From Polytrichum commune (Eukaryota; Streptophyta; Polytrichopsida; Polytrichales; Polytrichaceae), in contig OX485806.1 of assembly GCA_950295325.1 (NCBI GenBank), forward strand, positions 13,704,001-13,768,000: a DNA stretch of 64,000 nucleotides. The letters are read 5' to 3'. Positions 20,341-32,500 of the stretch are shown piece after piece. The position numbers and the translations under genes were made by a program. How positions within the stretch are numbered: the first letter of the stretch is position 1; each line of letters opens with the position of its first letter. The notes under the pieces are model-generated. The model was not told the DNA's origin and ran no database searches. It saw nothing but the letters and a program-made list of their open reading frames with translations.

Positions 20341-20590
20341 TCTACTCAAGGAATTTTGGGCCCATCTTCTGTAATTTCCATAAAGAAACAACTCTTGAGT
20401 CTATTGTAAATTGATTCCATCTTCTCTAATATCGGTAGAGAAACAACTCCCAAGTCTACTATGAATTCATGCCATCTTTTCTAATTTAGGTCATGAAACA
20501 ATTCTTGAGTCTACAGTGACTTTAGGCCATCTTCTACAATTTCGATATAGAAATACTTCTTGAATCTACTGTGAATTCGGGCCATCTGCA
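20341..20590. repeat. tandem repeat, 55-bp period, about four copies
   Basis: The word CCATCTTCT or a close variant occurs at 20362, 20417, 20472, 20527 and (truncated) 20582, exactly 55 bases apart. The words AGAAACAACTCTTGAGTCTA recur at the same period. 55 is not a multiple of three and no frame stays open through the array, so it is non-coding. Confidence 0.85.
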
Positions 20591-23500
20591 GGCCACCTGC
20601 ATTGGAATTTAGAAGGTATATATGTGGCCTTATTGTGAGCCCTTCCAACTCCGCTTTTGGTTGTTAATTTTGGATTAGGGTTTAGTTAAGCGCTTGCACA
20701 ACACAAAGATGTTATCTCAAGTGTTGTAATCAGAGTTGAGATGCAAAAGTTCTATAAGGTCAATTTAGTGAAAATGTTGTTTCTCTTTAAATGATCACGA
20801 AGGGCCCTCCCAATTCTGTCAAAACCTATTAAAGTTAGAATGGTGCCTATATGTTGTGAATACATAATCCAATCTCATAGTAATGTACGTGTCCTTTGAT
20901 GTTTGATTTTGTACTCAAATGTCCTCCTAGTTATGTTGATTACTAAACTTATAGTAATTAACAAATTATGAGTATATTTATAGTCCGATCTCTTTTGAAC
21001 ATGCATCTTTTGGTGACCATTATTAGTTCCAGACCTAACCACACACCACTTGAATGTAGGTGTATGTTATAGTTCCAAAACAACCAATTGTCGATATTGA
21101 CCAGCCATCAATGTGCAAGGATGGCCTCAAACATTAATACACATGCCCCGGTGCAAATGCAAATACCTCACATGGAGGCTCAAGTTGAGTGTGACTGTTG
21201 TTTCTTATGGTATAAGTCAAATGGGTATCCTAGATCTTTATAGCACACTATGGGTTTCTTTTCTTCCACTACATGAAGTGAACCAAGCTACATGGCTCTA
21301 TTGTGGGTACTCACACATCCACATGCGTTGTTGAATCGGCTCAAAAATCATCTCATGTTGTCAAGCAATCAAGGTTTGCAAAGATTGTCATTTCAAGTTT
21401 CAAAACCACAGTAGAGATCGAGATGCAACCACTATAGGATCCAAAGTGAAGAATCTCTCATTTCAAAATAATCCCAATGGGCTTCACTATTGACGATGGA
21501 ATGCTTAACATGTTTTGTGCCAATAGTCCAATCTCATCATAAGATATCATGTCTTTATGGTATTCATTCTTAATTACAAACCTTGCCAAATGCCGAGTGT
21601 CCGATTAAGACGGGGAAATGTTATCTATTTAAGATTGACCACATGAGGCCCATCTTCACAACAAGCAAAACAACTAGGAATCTAGTTACATGGGTAATAA
21701 TGTCCACAGTCACTGGCCTTACCCATTTTGGAATGGGTAAATACATTGGGCAATGACGATGTCCACACCCAATTACAATGTCCATCAACAAAAATCATAG
21801 ATGATCCTAGTGCTTCTTTCTTTAACCCATAAAAGCCTGGGGTTTTAACTTGAATCAAAGATGTACTATAAAAATATAAAAATTAGAAACTTTATTTTAT
21901 GTCGCCATACAAGAGAAAGTGTTAAGGAGTTAATTTAAAATCACATATGTGCGGTTGGAATATGGACCTTTGTCCTTTGTCTTCACCAAATCATTTTACA
22001 AGCATTTTCCTTCAAAAAATAATGCGAATTCCAAGATGTATCAAGAGCACTTGATCTCTAATATGATTGGCTAAAAATATGAGTTGCACAATTTGGTGGG
22101 AAAAACTAAAAACATTCATGTCATTGACGTTGTTATTTTCCCAAAATAACTAATGTTGTAACAAAGAAAAATCAAAGGTTCCAACCACTTCAAGGTCCAT
22201 ATCTTAGACTCATGGATATAAGATTCTGATGGTATACAACTCCATAATGTCAAGGTGCAAGGGGAAGATAAAATATCAGAAAAATAAATAAATTTTAAAA
22301 GTTTGCCATGAGAAATAGACCTTTGAAAAACACTTGCAACTACTTTTTGGCTTCTTGGGCAATTAGGGGTTAAAGCATGGATGTATTAAAAAAAAACCAT
22401 ATTTCTTTAATCATGGAGGCTTAATTACCAACAAAGTGAAGATAATCCTAGTCACACACTTCCAACCATTGGACCCTACAACTTTCATATATCGTACTAA
22501 GGTAGCACATGCTAAAACCAACACCCTAAAATCTTGCATTATAAGTACATATTCATGTTGAGAATGTCTTCCACCTTAACATCATAATTTGGGTCATACT
22601 TTAAACCCTTATAAATCTTGCACACAGAATTCAATTATTAATACTTTGGTGTGTCAAAATCCCATATCAATTGCGAAACAACAATCGTTTGAAATCTTAA
22701 ACCTTACAATAGTATCTATATATGCTTAACACTTAAAGTGGCAGATATTTAGCACCACCTACCTTAAGGCCCTATTATGTTAACAGTGTGTGACAATTCA
22801 ATGGCCCCACACAAACATTCATGGCTATTGAATTGTCACAGCAATTGTCTCCTCTGATTGGCGATTGCAATCGCAAAGATTATCATTTCAAGTCTCAGAA
22901 TTACAGTTCAGATGCAAACCTTGCAAAAAACCAAAGTGAAGATACACATTACCTGTAAATAATCACACAAGCCCTCCCAACTCTATTAATTAATGAAACT
23001 AGAATGGTTGATACATTTTGCACACATAGGCCAATCTCATCATGACTTTTGAGTCAGTCTGATATGATTGCAAGCAATTTTGTGGCAGAAAATATTATAG
23101 GAGACTGAGCAATTGATCAAAGTCCCTGGAAATACGACGACTCATTTCACAGCATATGTTTCAGCATGTGGAATCCCAAGAATGGTAAAAGGGACGAAGC
23201 TCAGATGGCTTACCCTGAGCAATGGAATCAGGGATTATGTAGGTATGACTAAATCAAACAAGATAAATATTGAAACGAAATCGACAATGCACATAATTAC
23301 TTTTGCAAACCATATCCTTTGGTTTTCATCCAGAGCAGCAATCTTCTGTAGTCAGTAGAATGGCAATGCTCAAACTAAGTAGTAATCAAAAGAGAAATTC
23401 CACGCTGAGCTCAAAAAATGATTGTCCTAAAATACCTAATAAAACATCAGGGAACTTTATGAGGTACTACCTGAAGACGGACTAAATCTCTACTTTGTAA

Positions 23501-23640
23501 TGCCAACCTAAATCATCCTCAGCTTAGAAGGTCACCAACATTCTTTTGGCTTAGAGAGCATCTTCCAAATAATTCTACACTATTTAACCAATATGTAAAC
23601 CTGATCTCCAATCTTGCCATGTATACTTTACCATAAATGA
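20591..23640. other. no gene; three diverged copies of a dispersed repeat
   Basis: Related blocks occur at about 20725-20890, 21376-21545 and 22870-23050. They share the words GCAAAGATTGTCATTTCAAG, CCTCCCAACTCT and CCAATCTCATCAT in the same order. Reading frames here (21113-21334, 23113-23485) are short and unsupported. Confidence 0.45.
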
Positions 23641-23735
23641 GATTTGAAATATCAACTGTGGTTGCATGGGTTGAAGAACGAGAATTGAGGAACAAATATT
23701 CCTCAACCCATGCAACCAAAGTTGATATTTAAATC
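23641..23735. repeat. 95-nt near-perfect hairpin (miRNA-precursor-like or mini fold-back)
   Basis: The arms 23641-23678 and 23698-23735 pair over about 37 positions with two or three mismatches and one single-base bulge, leaving a loop of about 19 bases. The core of the arm is ATCAACTGTGGTTGCATGGG. Size, pairing and small loop resemble a plant miRNA precursor, but a tiny MITE would look the same. It lies about 0.6 kb beyond the stop codon of the AGD12-like gene. Confidence 0.7.
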
Positions 23736-24294
23736 ACAAGTCATGTGTGTAAAGAAAGGAACTAATAGCATCCAGATGTTACGCAGAAACCTAGAGGCAA
23801 TGGTTTATTGGACTTGTGAACACTTATAATCAGCTCTTCTAAATTGCTGCGACTTAAGATGACTTTACTAAAGAGTCCCTGATAACTTACCTCTTTGGCA
23901 CAACCTTGTCAAGATCAGATCATTCCATGCACACAGGAATAACCATCTGCACGCCTATAACAACTTGAGTGAGTTCAATCTACTGACCAACACAGCAATA
24001 ATCTATTTTTTGGACCAAATAATCAAATTTCAATGATGAATTACAATTCATGGAGATGATGAATCCAACTTATGTTCACCTCCAATGATACCCTTCCTCA
24101 GGCAGATCAGGCGATTTTACAATATCTGATGTAGGAATCCTGGCAGTTTGTCTGCCAATGTAAACCTTTTAGATTAATGATCAAAGAACTTCTGAGATTT
24201 GTTAAAACTAAGAAGGAAGAATGACCAACCCAAAAAATGAGCTTTCTTAAGCTTCAAATAAGTAGAAGCTTTGTGACTCTCAAGCCTATCCTTA

Positions 24295-27220
24295 TTAAGA
24301 AAGAGGAACCCACTCAAGTGAGACTTCCAAATCTCCTCTCTCAACATTTTGAAGCCTTAAATGCACATCCTGTTTAATCAAACCATCAATGACCTCAATG
24401 AAGCTATCTTTGATGAGAGCATTGTCACTTGTTGCAAGCCATTTGCCTATTTGTTCACACCCAAACTCTTCAAACATCCCTTGGTGCATTTGTGCAGATA
24501 AGATGAGAGGATTGAGGTCGACCTCCACCTCCCCCATCAAGTCATCACTCGAAAGGAAATCCTTGTCATATACTTGCTGCAAGTTGGATCAACATCAAAA
24601 GTCTCAGAGTGCTACCTCCACCACAACATTCCAAGTCATAATGATGAACTTAGAATCTGCTCCTCACCGATCAGTCAACCTCTTAAACACTTTTGGTGCC
24701 CAAATATAACTACTGGACATTTAAACTCATCACCACACATGTATAGTAGCCAGTGTACATGCAAATTGAGCTGTTCAAACTCACCAAAACGTCCAATTCC
24801 ACAATATTGTACAGCTTACCAATTTAAGTGATGGAGGAGGGTTTGGCACTGAAAGCATAAGTTCTTCATCCCAGACGGGATTCAAATTCCTATTGATCAC
24901 TCTTGTCTTCGATGTCTGCAAGCACAAATCCATAGCTCTTTCAGATGCACAAAACATATAGACCTTCAATCTCATTTAACATCCAAAGACACAAACTAGC
25001 ATGATCTACTCGCACCAATATCCTCTCCAATATACAATCCTGGACATACAAAATAATGGTCAATCATTTGGACAAATTATCTGAGAGAAAAAGAAGGAGA
25101 ATCCACAAACATAAGAGAACAGCAACTGCCTACCTGTGTTCCAAGGGTAGCCACAACATATGGATCACTTGTCAACAGGTCTCGAACAGCCAAATTTACA
25201 CCTCTCACAATCCTCACTTTCAGAAGTCCCATGAATTCAACCATCCCAGCCTGCAAAAGGAAAGGATTACAAGTCAATCACTAATTGCAATTTCTTCAGT
25301 ATTCCATGTTAGTAGAAAAGAGTAGCAAAACAGAGCAAGGCCATTGTTGTGCAATCCATAAGACTGTCACATTTTTAATCAAACCCCATGTTGCAGAATA
25401 ATGCATGACATTTTCTGAAAATAGCAGTATCTACTAGAGATCATAGCCACATCCTTCCTGTGATGAAGGTCCAGAATCAATAAGTCAATTCCAAACTGCC
25501 GCCATTATCATGTAAGATAATGACAGGCTGTCTCCTCACAGACTTCATCCGTCCAGACAACCAATTCAAGATGCATGTGAGCAACTGAAACAGATATTAA
25601 CTGTGCTCTGGCTTGAACTGCTTCGAGACCACAAAGCACTGCCTTTACGACTTGGAGCAAACGAAGAACTGCTCTTGAAACTCATACTGGACCCTGACGG
25701 AGCATCACTACGTTGACTGCGGCTTGTAGCTGAGCTGTAGTTTCTGCTGATTGAACCACCGTTGTTCATACTAGTTATTGAACTGTTGTCTACTTGCATT
25801 CCAGTACATGATTGAGATCGGGCAGCTGACTTGATCCGCAATGCAGGTTTCAGAAACTCCTGATCTTCATACTTCCGCCTACACGATTCATTACAATATG
25901 TATGAGCAAACGAGTAATCTCCCATTCACAAGAGCCTCAGTGCACTGGCTGTTAACCCAGCCAAAGTGATCTAGAGAATCAACAGAAAATTTTAAGTAAT
26001 AAAATTAATGAACATAATGAAGAATCATTATGAACTGCAGGCCCCAAGCACCTGATTATGCCCAAAGGAAGCATGGTATACACAAGCTAAGACTTGCACA
26101 CACCACATTCTGGATGGCTCATAGTATGCCCACAGTTGGGAAACATCAAAGTGACATAAATTTGCCTCAGAGTGCCCCCCTTTGCCTCCTACATAAAAGA
26201 GTATTTCCGGAGTAAAATTTAAACAAGCAGATACCTTATGAAATCAGAGCGCTCTTCAACAGATGAATCTGGTGAGGGTTTCTGTAGGTCAGGGGGTATG
26301 AATGCTTCATACACAGCATTTGCTGCAGCATTGCCACCAATAGCCTCCATCATCTCAACTTGTTCATCTGACCATTCATCCAGCGTCACAGAAATGACCT
26401 GAGGCAGGTGAAGCCAATCAAAGTGAGTTCACCAAAACTTTAGTAGCTATGAAATTATCATCATTTTCGCAGCACAAGCACATGCCTTTGTTCAAATAAA
26501 TGAGATAAAAGAACTGGGTGATGTAGGGAAAAGAAACTCACTTTTGAGATGTGCACACCAAGACTGCGGTGCACTCCACAGCACTTTATACATATGAATA
26601 CTCCTATACTCGTCGACCTGCAGGATAACATTGATGGAGATGGAATGAATAGAAGTTGACATTGTGCAAATGCAAATATCTCCATCACATCTCTGTACAA
26701 TACCATCTCAAAATGCAAGTGGCTAGCATTTAATGTACAGTCAGCATTGTTATATATACCCTTCAGGATTCAATAATGCTAATTCACCATTTAACTGATT
26801 ATTCACTCAACATTGGTTCAACTCATATTTCATCCTTTAAGATCTCAAAAACTATCAAAGTATAGAAACAAAAGATTAAATTTGCAACCCTACATTCAAC
26901 AGTAGGCATGATTCAAAGTTATAATCTACTGTGCTTAAATCATTGTGAAAATTGTGCCAATATATAGATCTACAGTTTGTGATGACCGAGACAGCACTCA
27001 CAAAATCCCTTAGTTCTTCAGAGTAGTTAGTATATTGCAGCATCTTCAGAGGCCAAAACGACCAAGTCTGTACTCAAGAGGCTGTCTTTCTCTAGTTAAA
27101 CCGAAACAAAGCGTGAGAAGAGAGCATGCAAAAAACGTACGCCCATCGTGGATCTCTAGCCCCGCAATCAGCACAGACTCGATTGTCTGGTTGTTGCAGC
27201 AATCGCTTCAATTTGCTCAT
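24295..27220 (-). CDS. AGD12: ArfGAP + C2 domain protein (AGD12/ZAC type), 7 exons, 363 aa
   Basis: The minus-strand CDS exons are 27220-27141, 26617-26542, 26398-26235, 25878-25602, 25250-25134, 24915-24820 and 24576-24295. They total 1092 bases and join in frame; all introns are GT-AG. Residues 1-115 are an ArfGAP zinc finger. Zinc ligands form CX2CX16CX2C (Cys16, 19, 36, 39), with the arginine finger at Arg44 in GVHRSLG. A Ser-rich linker (about 118-199) follows. A C2 domain fills about 203-363; its calcium-loop aspartates are visible in [10 protein letters not shown] and [11 protein letters not shown]. This order is that of plant AGD11-13/ZAC, which stimulates Arf GTP hydrolysis on membranes and binds phosphoinositides through C2. 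The start is the first ATG before [18 protein letters not shown]. The donor after exon 4 (GTTAAT) is the weakest. No coding defect was seen; the gene should be functional. The exact AGD number is inferred. Confidence 0.92.
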
Positions 27221-27681
27221 TTCTCCTTTCCTCGTGTTATATTTCAGGTTCTTCCTTGATAGAAGTAGAACGGTGCACTCCGACTTCCTCTGTCTGTTCC
27301 TTCAGCGTAACACCTTGCAAATGGCTTAACAACTCAGCTCACGCTCTCAACCTGTTATTGCACCATCCTCTTTCAAGGTAAGAAAATTTTATTTACGACA
27401 AGTGAGGAAGCCCGGGGGTGCACTCAACGTAAAAGCCACGAAACATAAGAGTGTGTATTGTATTTTTGGTCCCCTATGTATGTGATAAAAATGCACCAAA
27501 ATTAAACAAATAAAAATGTAGGTGTTCAAAGTAATCTAAATTTCCTACTATAGAAACAAAACGTCGCATGAAGTTATTAGTCAATATTTAGGATTAGAAA
27601 ACGGAACTTTATAGTTCAAAATTTAAGCAAAATTTCAGGTAACTAATTTAATTGTTTTTTACCTTGATTCTTTTCAAGTAG
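27221..27681. promoter_or_regulatory. probable 5' region of the AGD12-like gene
   Basis: This region contains the expected upstream sequence of the minus-strand gene. On the plus strand a donor-like CAAG|GTAAGA at 27377 and the exon-like segment at 27682 suggest that a divergent transcript may also start here. No TATA box could be assigned. Confidence 0.3.
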
Positions 27682-27841
27682 ATGATATGGTCGCTCAGGC
27701 ACTTAGGACCACTTACATTGAGTGCAGAGTGCACCTCCTGGGTAAGGAAGCTGAGCAGTTTGACCTTTGAAAAGTGCTGCAAACTCCGGAACTTGATCGT
27801 GATCTCGATTCTGCTGCATCCACTTGGCTTCTAGAAATTAG
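27682..27841 (+). pseudogene. exon-like segment of an unidentified gene, one in-frame TGA
   Basis: Bounded by an acceptor-like CAAGTAG and a donor-like TTAG|GTAAAG, one frame reads DMVAQALRTTYIECRVHLLG, then KEAEQFDL, a TGA (27769-27771), and KVLQTPELDRDLDSAASTWL. The composition is convincingly protein-like. I do not recognise the family. The TGA could be a CGA-to-TGA mutation. It lies divergent to the AGD12-like gene and may be a remnant of its former neighbour. Confidence 0.35.
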
Positions 27842-27939
27842 GTAAAGAAACTCCGCTTCTCCATCGCCTCCTTTGTCTTGTTCACACATCTATATGAGTC
27901 TCGTCGAAAATTTCAATGCTAGTTGAACACAAGGGAAGC

Positions 27940-28690
27940 AGGGAGACATTTGAGCATTTCGTCCGTATTTTGATGATGACTACAGATTGAAGAATGAAAA
28001 TCTGATATCCTGGTGAAATGATACAATCGATGCTGTCGAACAGAAAGCCAGAAAGGAATAGTTTAGGGTCATATGAATACTGAGCCTCTTAGACAGGAGA
28101 TAGTAACCAGCTGTCAAAATAACGTCCTCATCCGTCAGGTTCTTCTTTATCACACAAACGCACATTTGCAAAATTAAAAATGCAATGCAGAAAATCGATC
28201 TCAGATCTCACAAATTGTCTTTAAGAAATCAAATTTTCCGGTGCTACTTTCAGAAACAAGGCGCCAGTTCACAGAGAAAAAAACCAAAATAACAATGCTA
28301 TAAATCTATACCTGTTCACGAAGATAAGTAAAACAAAAATTCAATTCTCGATGTACAGAAGGGAGCAGGGAGCTATTCGAGCAGGTTGAACAATATTAAT
28401 GTGAAATCCTGATTAAATGAAAAATTCGATGTCGTCGAACAGAACGGTAGAAAGGAATATTCCATTGTCAACAAAACCCGGCCAATTGCTCACATTAACC
28501 TCTCACTTAGACAGGAAAACAGTAACCAGCTGCCAAAACAACGTCAAATGCACATTTGTAAAGAAATCTCAATAAGAAAAAAATCGATCTCGGATCTCGG
28601 CAAGCGAAAACCTCGCGAATCATGACTAAGAACTCAAAATTCCTGATGCTACTTACTTTTCAAAAATAAGGCGCCAGTTCACCGAGATAG
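27940..28690. repeat. diverged direct duplication of about 330 bp
   Basis: Copy 1 (about 27940-28275) and copy 2 (about 28370-28690) share ordered blocks: TCGATG..GTCGAACAGAA, CTTAGACAGGA, AGTAACCAGCTG, GCACATTTG, AAATCGATCTC and AAGGCGCCAGTTCAC. Many substitutions and indels separate them, so the duplication is old. No open frame runs through either copy. Confidence 0.7.
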
Positions 28691-29332
28691 GAAATTTTAT
28701 TTTTGTTTTTTGATAAAATCAAATAAAATGAAAAAAAAACTATAAATCTACAAGTATGTTCATGAAGATGAGTGGAAAAATGCCACGGACAATGAAAGAA
28801 GCCCTAACTTAGGCGGACGTGAAGGAGGAGGACATAGTTGACGCAGAGCTCACTGTTGCGGAGATTCCTTGAGCCATGGGACACCATTTCGGGCCAAAAA
28901 GAACTCGTAAGAGAGATACAGAAACGGAGAATTCGAAAGAGTCGAACCTGCCACAGATGAGTTCCCCTGTGAGAATGAATCGACCGAATACAGTGCGGCA
29001 GCGAGTGCAGCTAGAAGAATGCGCAATTCCACCATCCTCCTCAAACGAAGGGCACCTGGGTGTCAAAAGAGGTCTCATATCAGATCCTCTTATCCAAAGG
29101 ATCTCGATTGGACATCGGGACGAGGTCCAGAGCGAGGTCTTTATATCCCAGGCATCTCGATTGGGACCCTGGTTCTCACTGGGATCTGGAGGGGCTGAAA
29201 TAGGGACTCCAAGAATATCTTGCATCTAATAACCCAGATCATCATCATTTTAAACGAGGTGGTAAATGATGTCATACATACTAAATAGTGATAAGGGTGG
29301 GTTTCCAATTGAGGTCCAGGTCTAATCAACTG
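28691..29332. other. open on both strands at 28809-29229, no gene recognised
   Basis: A plus-strand frame (28876-29229, 117 codons, starting MGHHFGPKRTRKRDTET) and a minus-strand frame (28809-29225, 138 codons) overlap almost completely. Neither shows a domain. At most one can be real; both may be chance frames in moderately GC-rich DNA. Confidence 0.3.
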
Positions 29333-29570
29333 GAGAGAGGGAATTATCTTCAACAAGCGTACCTCTCATTCATCCAACATAAAAGCCCTAAGATCGTATG
29401 CAGTCCGGAGGTTACTTTGCATGGTTGATTTGACACTGGAATTAGCTTTAGAGACCCCATATTAGTGTATTTGAGGTCATTTGAGATGGATTAGCAATAA
29501 ACATGCATGGGGTCAAGGTTTTATGTTGAATGGATGAGAGTTACGCTCGTGTGTGATAATTCCCTCTCTC
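29333..29570. mobile_element. MITE, GAGAGAGGG family, copy 1
   Basis: A 238-bp element with long imperfect inverted ends. It opens GAGAGAGGGAATTAT followed by AGCGTACCTCTCATTCATCC, and the far end is the inverse, finishing ATAATTCCCTCTCTC. Three further copies lie at 46.6, 47.0 and 56.3 kb. There is no coding capacity. Confidence 0.75.
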
Positions 29571-32500
29571 CCAAAAAACTTGGTCCATATTTGCTATGAA
29601 ACTATTGCTAGGAAATTAACCGAGTTATGTGAAACTAAGAAGTATTGTCCTTTTGTTGCAATAGCATTGGGGTGAGTTTAAAACTGTAGAAACAGTTGAA
29701 TAAGTTGAAACTCTCCCCCACTATGCATGTGCCTCAACATGTTTGTTCCATGTCTAGCAAGGTCCACCAACATCTTTTGGATTGCCTAGGAAAATGAATA
29801 TCATGGATGTACTTAGAACCATGGTGGTCTTTCAACGCCATGATATTGCCCATAGAACCCATACCGCTACGAATGAAACGCTTTGAATTAGCAACAAAGT
29901 TCCTACACTTTGGGGAAACTAGTGTACATTATTTGTCCATCACCGCCTCCAAGGATGATCCATGCATATGGTTTTTCTTCCATGGAAGAGGTGATTTTAG
30001 GTGTAGTGGGCTGAAAAAAGTGTGTTCACTTGCAACCATAACACTTGCATACTTCTTTGTAGTTGGAGTTTTTGAATACCTTATTTACCACATATTGGTA
30101 AGCCATGTCCATTGACTCGTAACACACTCTAGTGGACACAAGGTGGTTGTGAGCACCTAGATGGATACTAGCTTTGGACATATCAAGATAGTAGGATAGT
30201 AGGATAGGATAGATAAATAATTTGGTCACAACAAACAACAATGACAAAGACAAATTGGGGGGGGGGCGCATGACAAACGTTACATTGAACATCAGATTTT
30301 GCAGATGGGTGGGCTCCAAGATAGATAGATAGATAGATAGAAACTCCGGTCCCTTTTTAGCAAGGGGCCGGCGTGAATAAAGTGTCCGTTCGTAATGTCA
30401 ATGACCCGATGCCCATTGGACAAGGGGACATTGGGGCAATACTACTCTCCCCTTTCGAGGATGGGCACTATAGTGACACACTAAACTAGTTCCTAGCTAG
30501 CCACTAGTGCCTTGAAGATACCGGACATGGTATCCCCCCAAAGGGCTTTGAGGTACCCATACAACAAGGTCCAAGGACCCCCCACCATAGTTGGGTGGAC
30601 TAAGGTGGTGAGCACCACGCCGGCATGGGGAATAGAACCCACGGTGGGCTCCAACATAAAATGAAATTGGTATGATATTGATCCAATTGGTACATTTGCA
30701 CCCCCATAGGAGTTATTAGGGGCATTGGAGTTGACTAGCACATGTAGACCTATGGAATCTCATAAAATATTTGTTTTGAATATTTGTTGTTTTGATATCC
30801 GTTGTAAGTCTTCTCCATGCCATTCATCACCTTGTTGTATGCATTTGGAATTCTTGGATTCATAGGAGGTAAAATAAAAATGACATTCCCAATGAAGGTA
30901 GACAACATGTACTTCACATCGTCTTTAATAATATTATCAAATATATATCAATGACATCAAACTCATATTTTCTACAACACTTGGTGATTCCAAGGGCATC
31001 AAGAATATGAATGTTTGACATAAACGAAGATGGAGGAAGTGGATATTTTATGGAGCAGTTGTGCTGCTTACTAATGGTCAACTACAATGGTTTGTATGGA
31101 AATGGCCTAGCAAAAACCGGACCTTATGCAGCAATAGGGGTAATAAAAGAACTTGGAGGTCCAAATGGAAAAGTTGATTTACCTGCAAGGTCAATGACTT
31201 GGAGTGAATCATAATATGAATCATAAAGGACAATGACATCATCTTGACCTTGCTCAACCTTAACCTAACATGGAGAAATGGTTTGCAGTGTGGTTGTTAT
31301 GGACTCATTTGTCAACAACATTGTAGACGATCCATTTCCAATTCGGACAATTCTATCACTTTGTACAAACCCGCTATCAAAGACATGAAGACCATATACC
31401 ATCTCACATTCTTTGAATCAAGATAGTCCCACAAATGTCACCATTTTTTCTAAACAATTATTGTTTGACATACATGGTTCCAATATAATATTTAAATTTT
31501 AGACCAAGCAAATGATCATGGACAATAACCATCCCATTGGATTCCAAAGGAAATACCAAGACAACCAAGCAAACACTTGCTCAAAGTGATGCCGTTTGGA
31601 AGTTTTGGAACACAAGAAGAAAATTGAAAACCACACTCCCCAGAAATGTAGACATTATGAGATCTGAGAAGGTAGGTTGAACTTATTATTTACAATAAAT
31701 AACATGGTCAAAACAAACACAAAGAGACAATGCCAACAAACTTAGTATGGTAGAGAATGGATGATTTAAGGCGTCAAAGAATTCAAATTGGCAGCCACAC
31801 CTTCAACCCTAAAATCTAATATCTAAAGAAATGTATGTCCAAAATGTAAGTGATGAACATCAACACGAGACAAACACATTGCATAAAATGCATGACAAGA
31901 TGCTACACCATATAAGAGGCGCATGAAGGAAACTAAATTATATTTTCCATCCACCAAACAATTGAAGAGGATATGAATGAAATCAAGATTGTGCAAATTT
32001 CAAGTGTGAGAAAGCATACCCCACATGAACATAATTATTCTATATAGATGGCAATTCAAAAAATGTACACATAACAAACATGACACAACCATACATTTGT
32101 GGGAAAATATCAAAGATAGAGTGAGCGAAGCAACTCAAGAGACATCAACATCTAATTACTATGGAGATTCACATAACCACACAAGGGTACATTTTCCCAA
32201 ATTGATGTAGATTCCATTAGCGCACTTGTTGATTTTGAAATACCATATGATTCATAAACCGTGATGATCAATGAAGGCCTCCCATCCACCACTCAACCTC
32301 CCCACCAAACCCTAACAATGTGGTTTTGTGTTCTCAAGAATGGACGAGGAGCCACGATTTGGTGCATTTGTGGGACAAAGCGCCGAGGAAGGAGAAGCCA
32401 AAATGGGAGCGAACGTTGGAGCTAAAGTTGAACTTAATGATGGAGGAGTTGTTGCTAAAGTTGAAGGAGATGATGCAAATGTGGGAGGTGACATTAGAGC

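Noticed and set aside
29807-30115. 102-codon hydrophobic ORF
   Set aside because: Isolated, no splice signals or family resemblance.
30187-30340. GATA/GGATAGTA repeats as a regulatory or structured array
   Set aside because: Short ordinary microsatellite.
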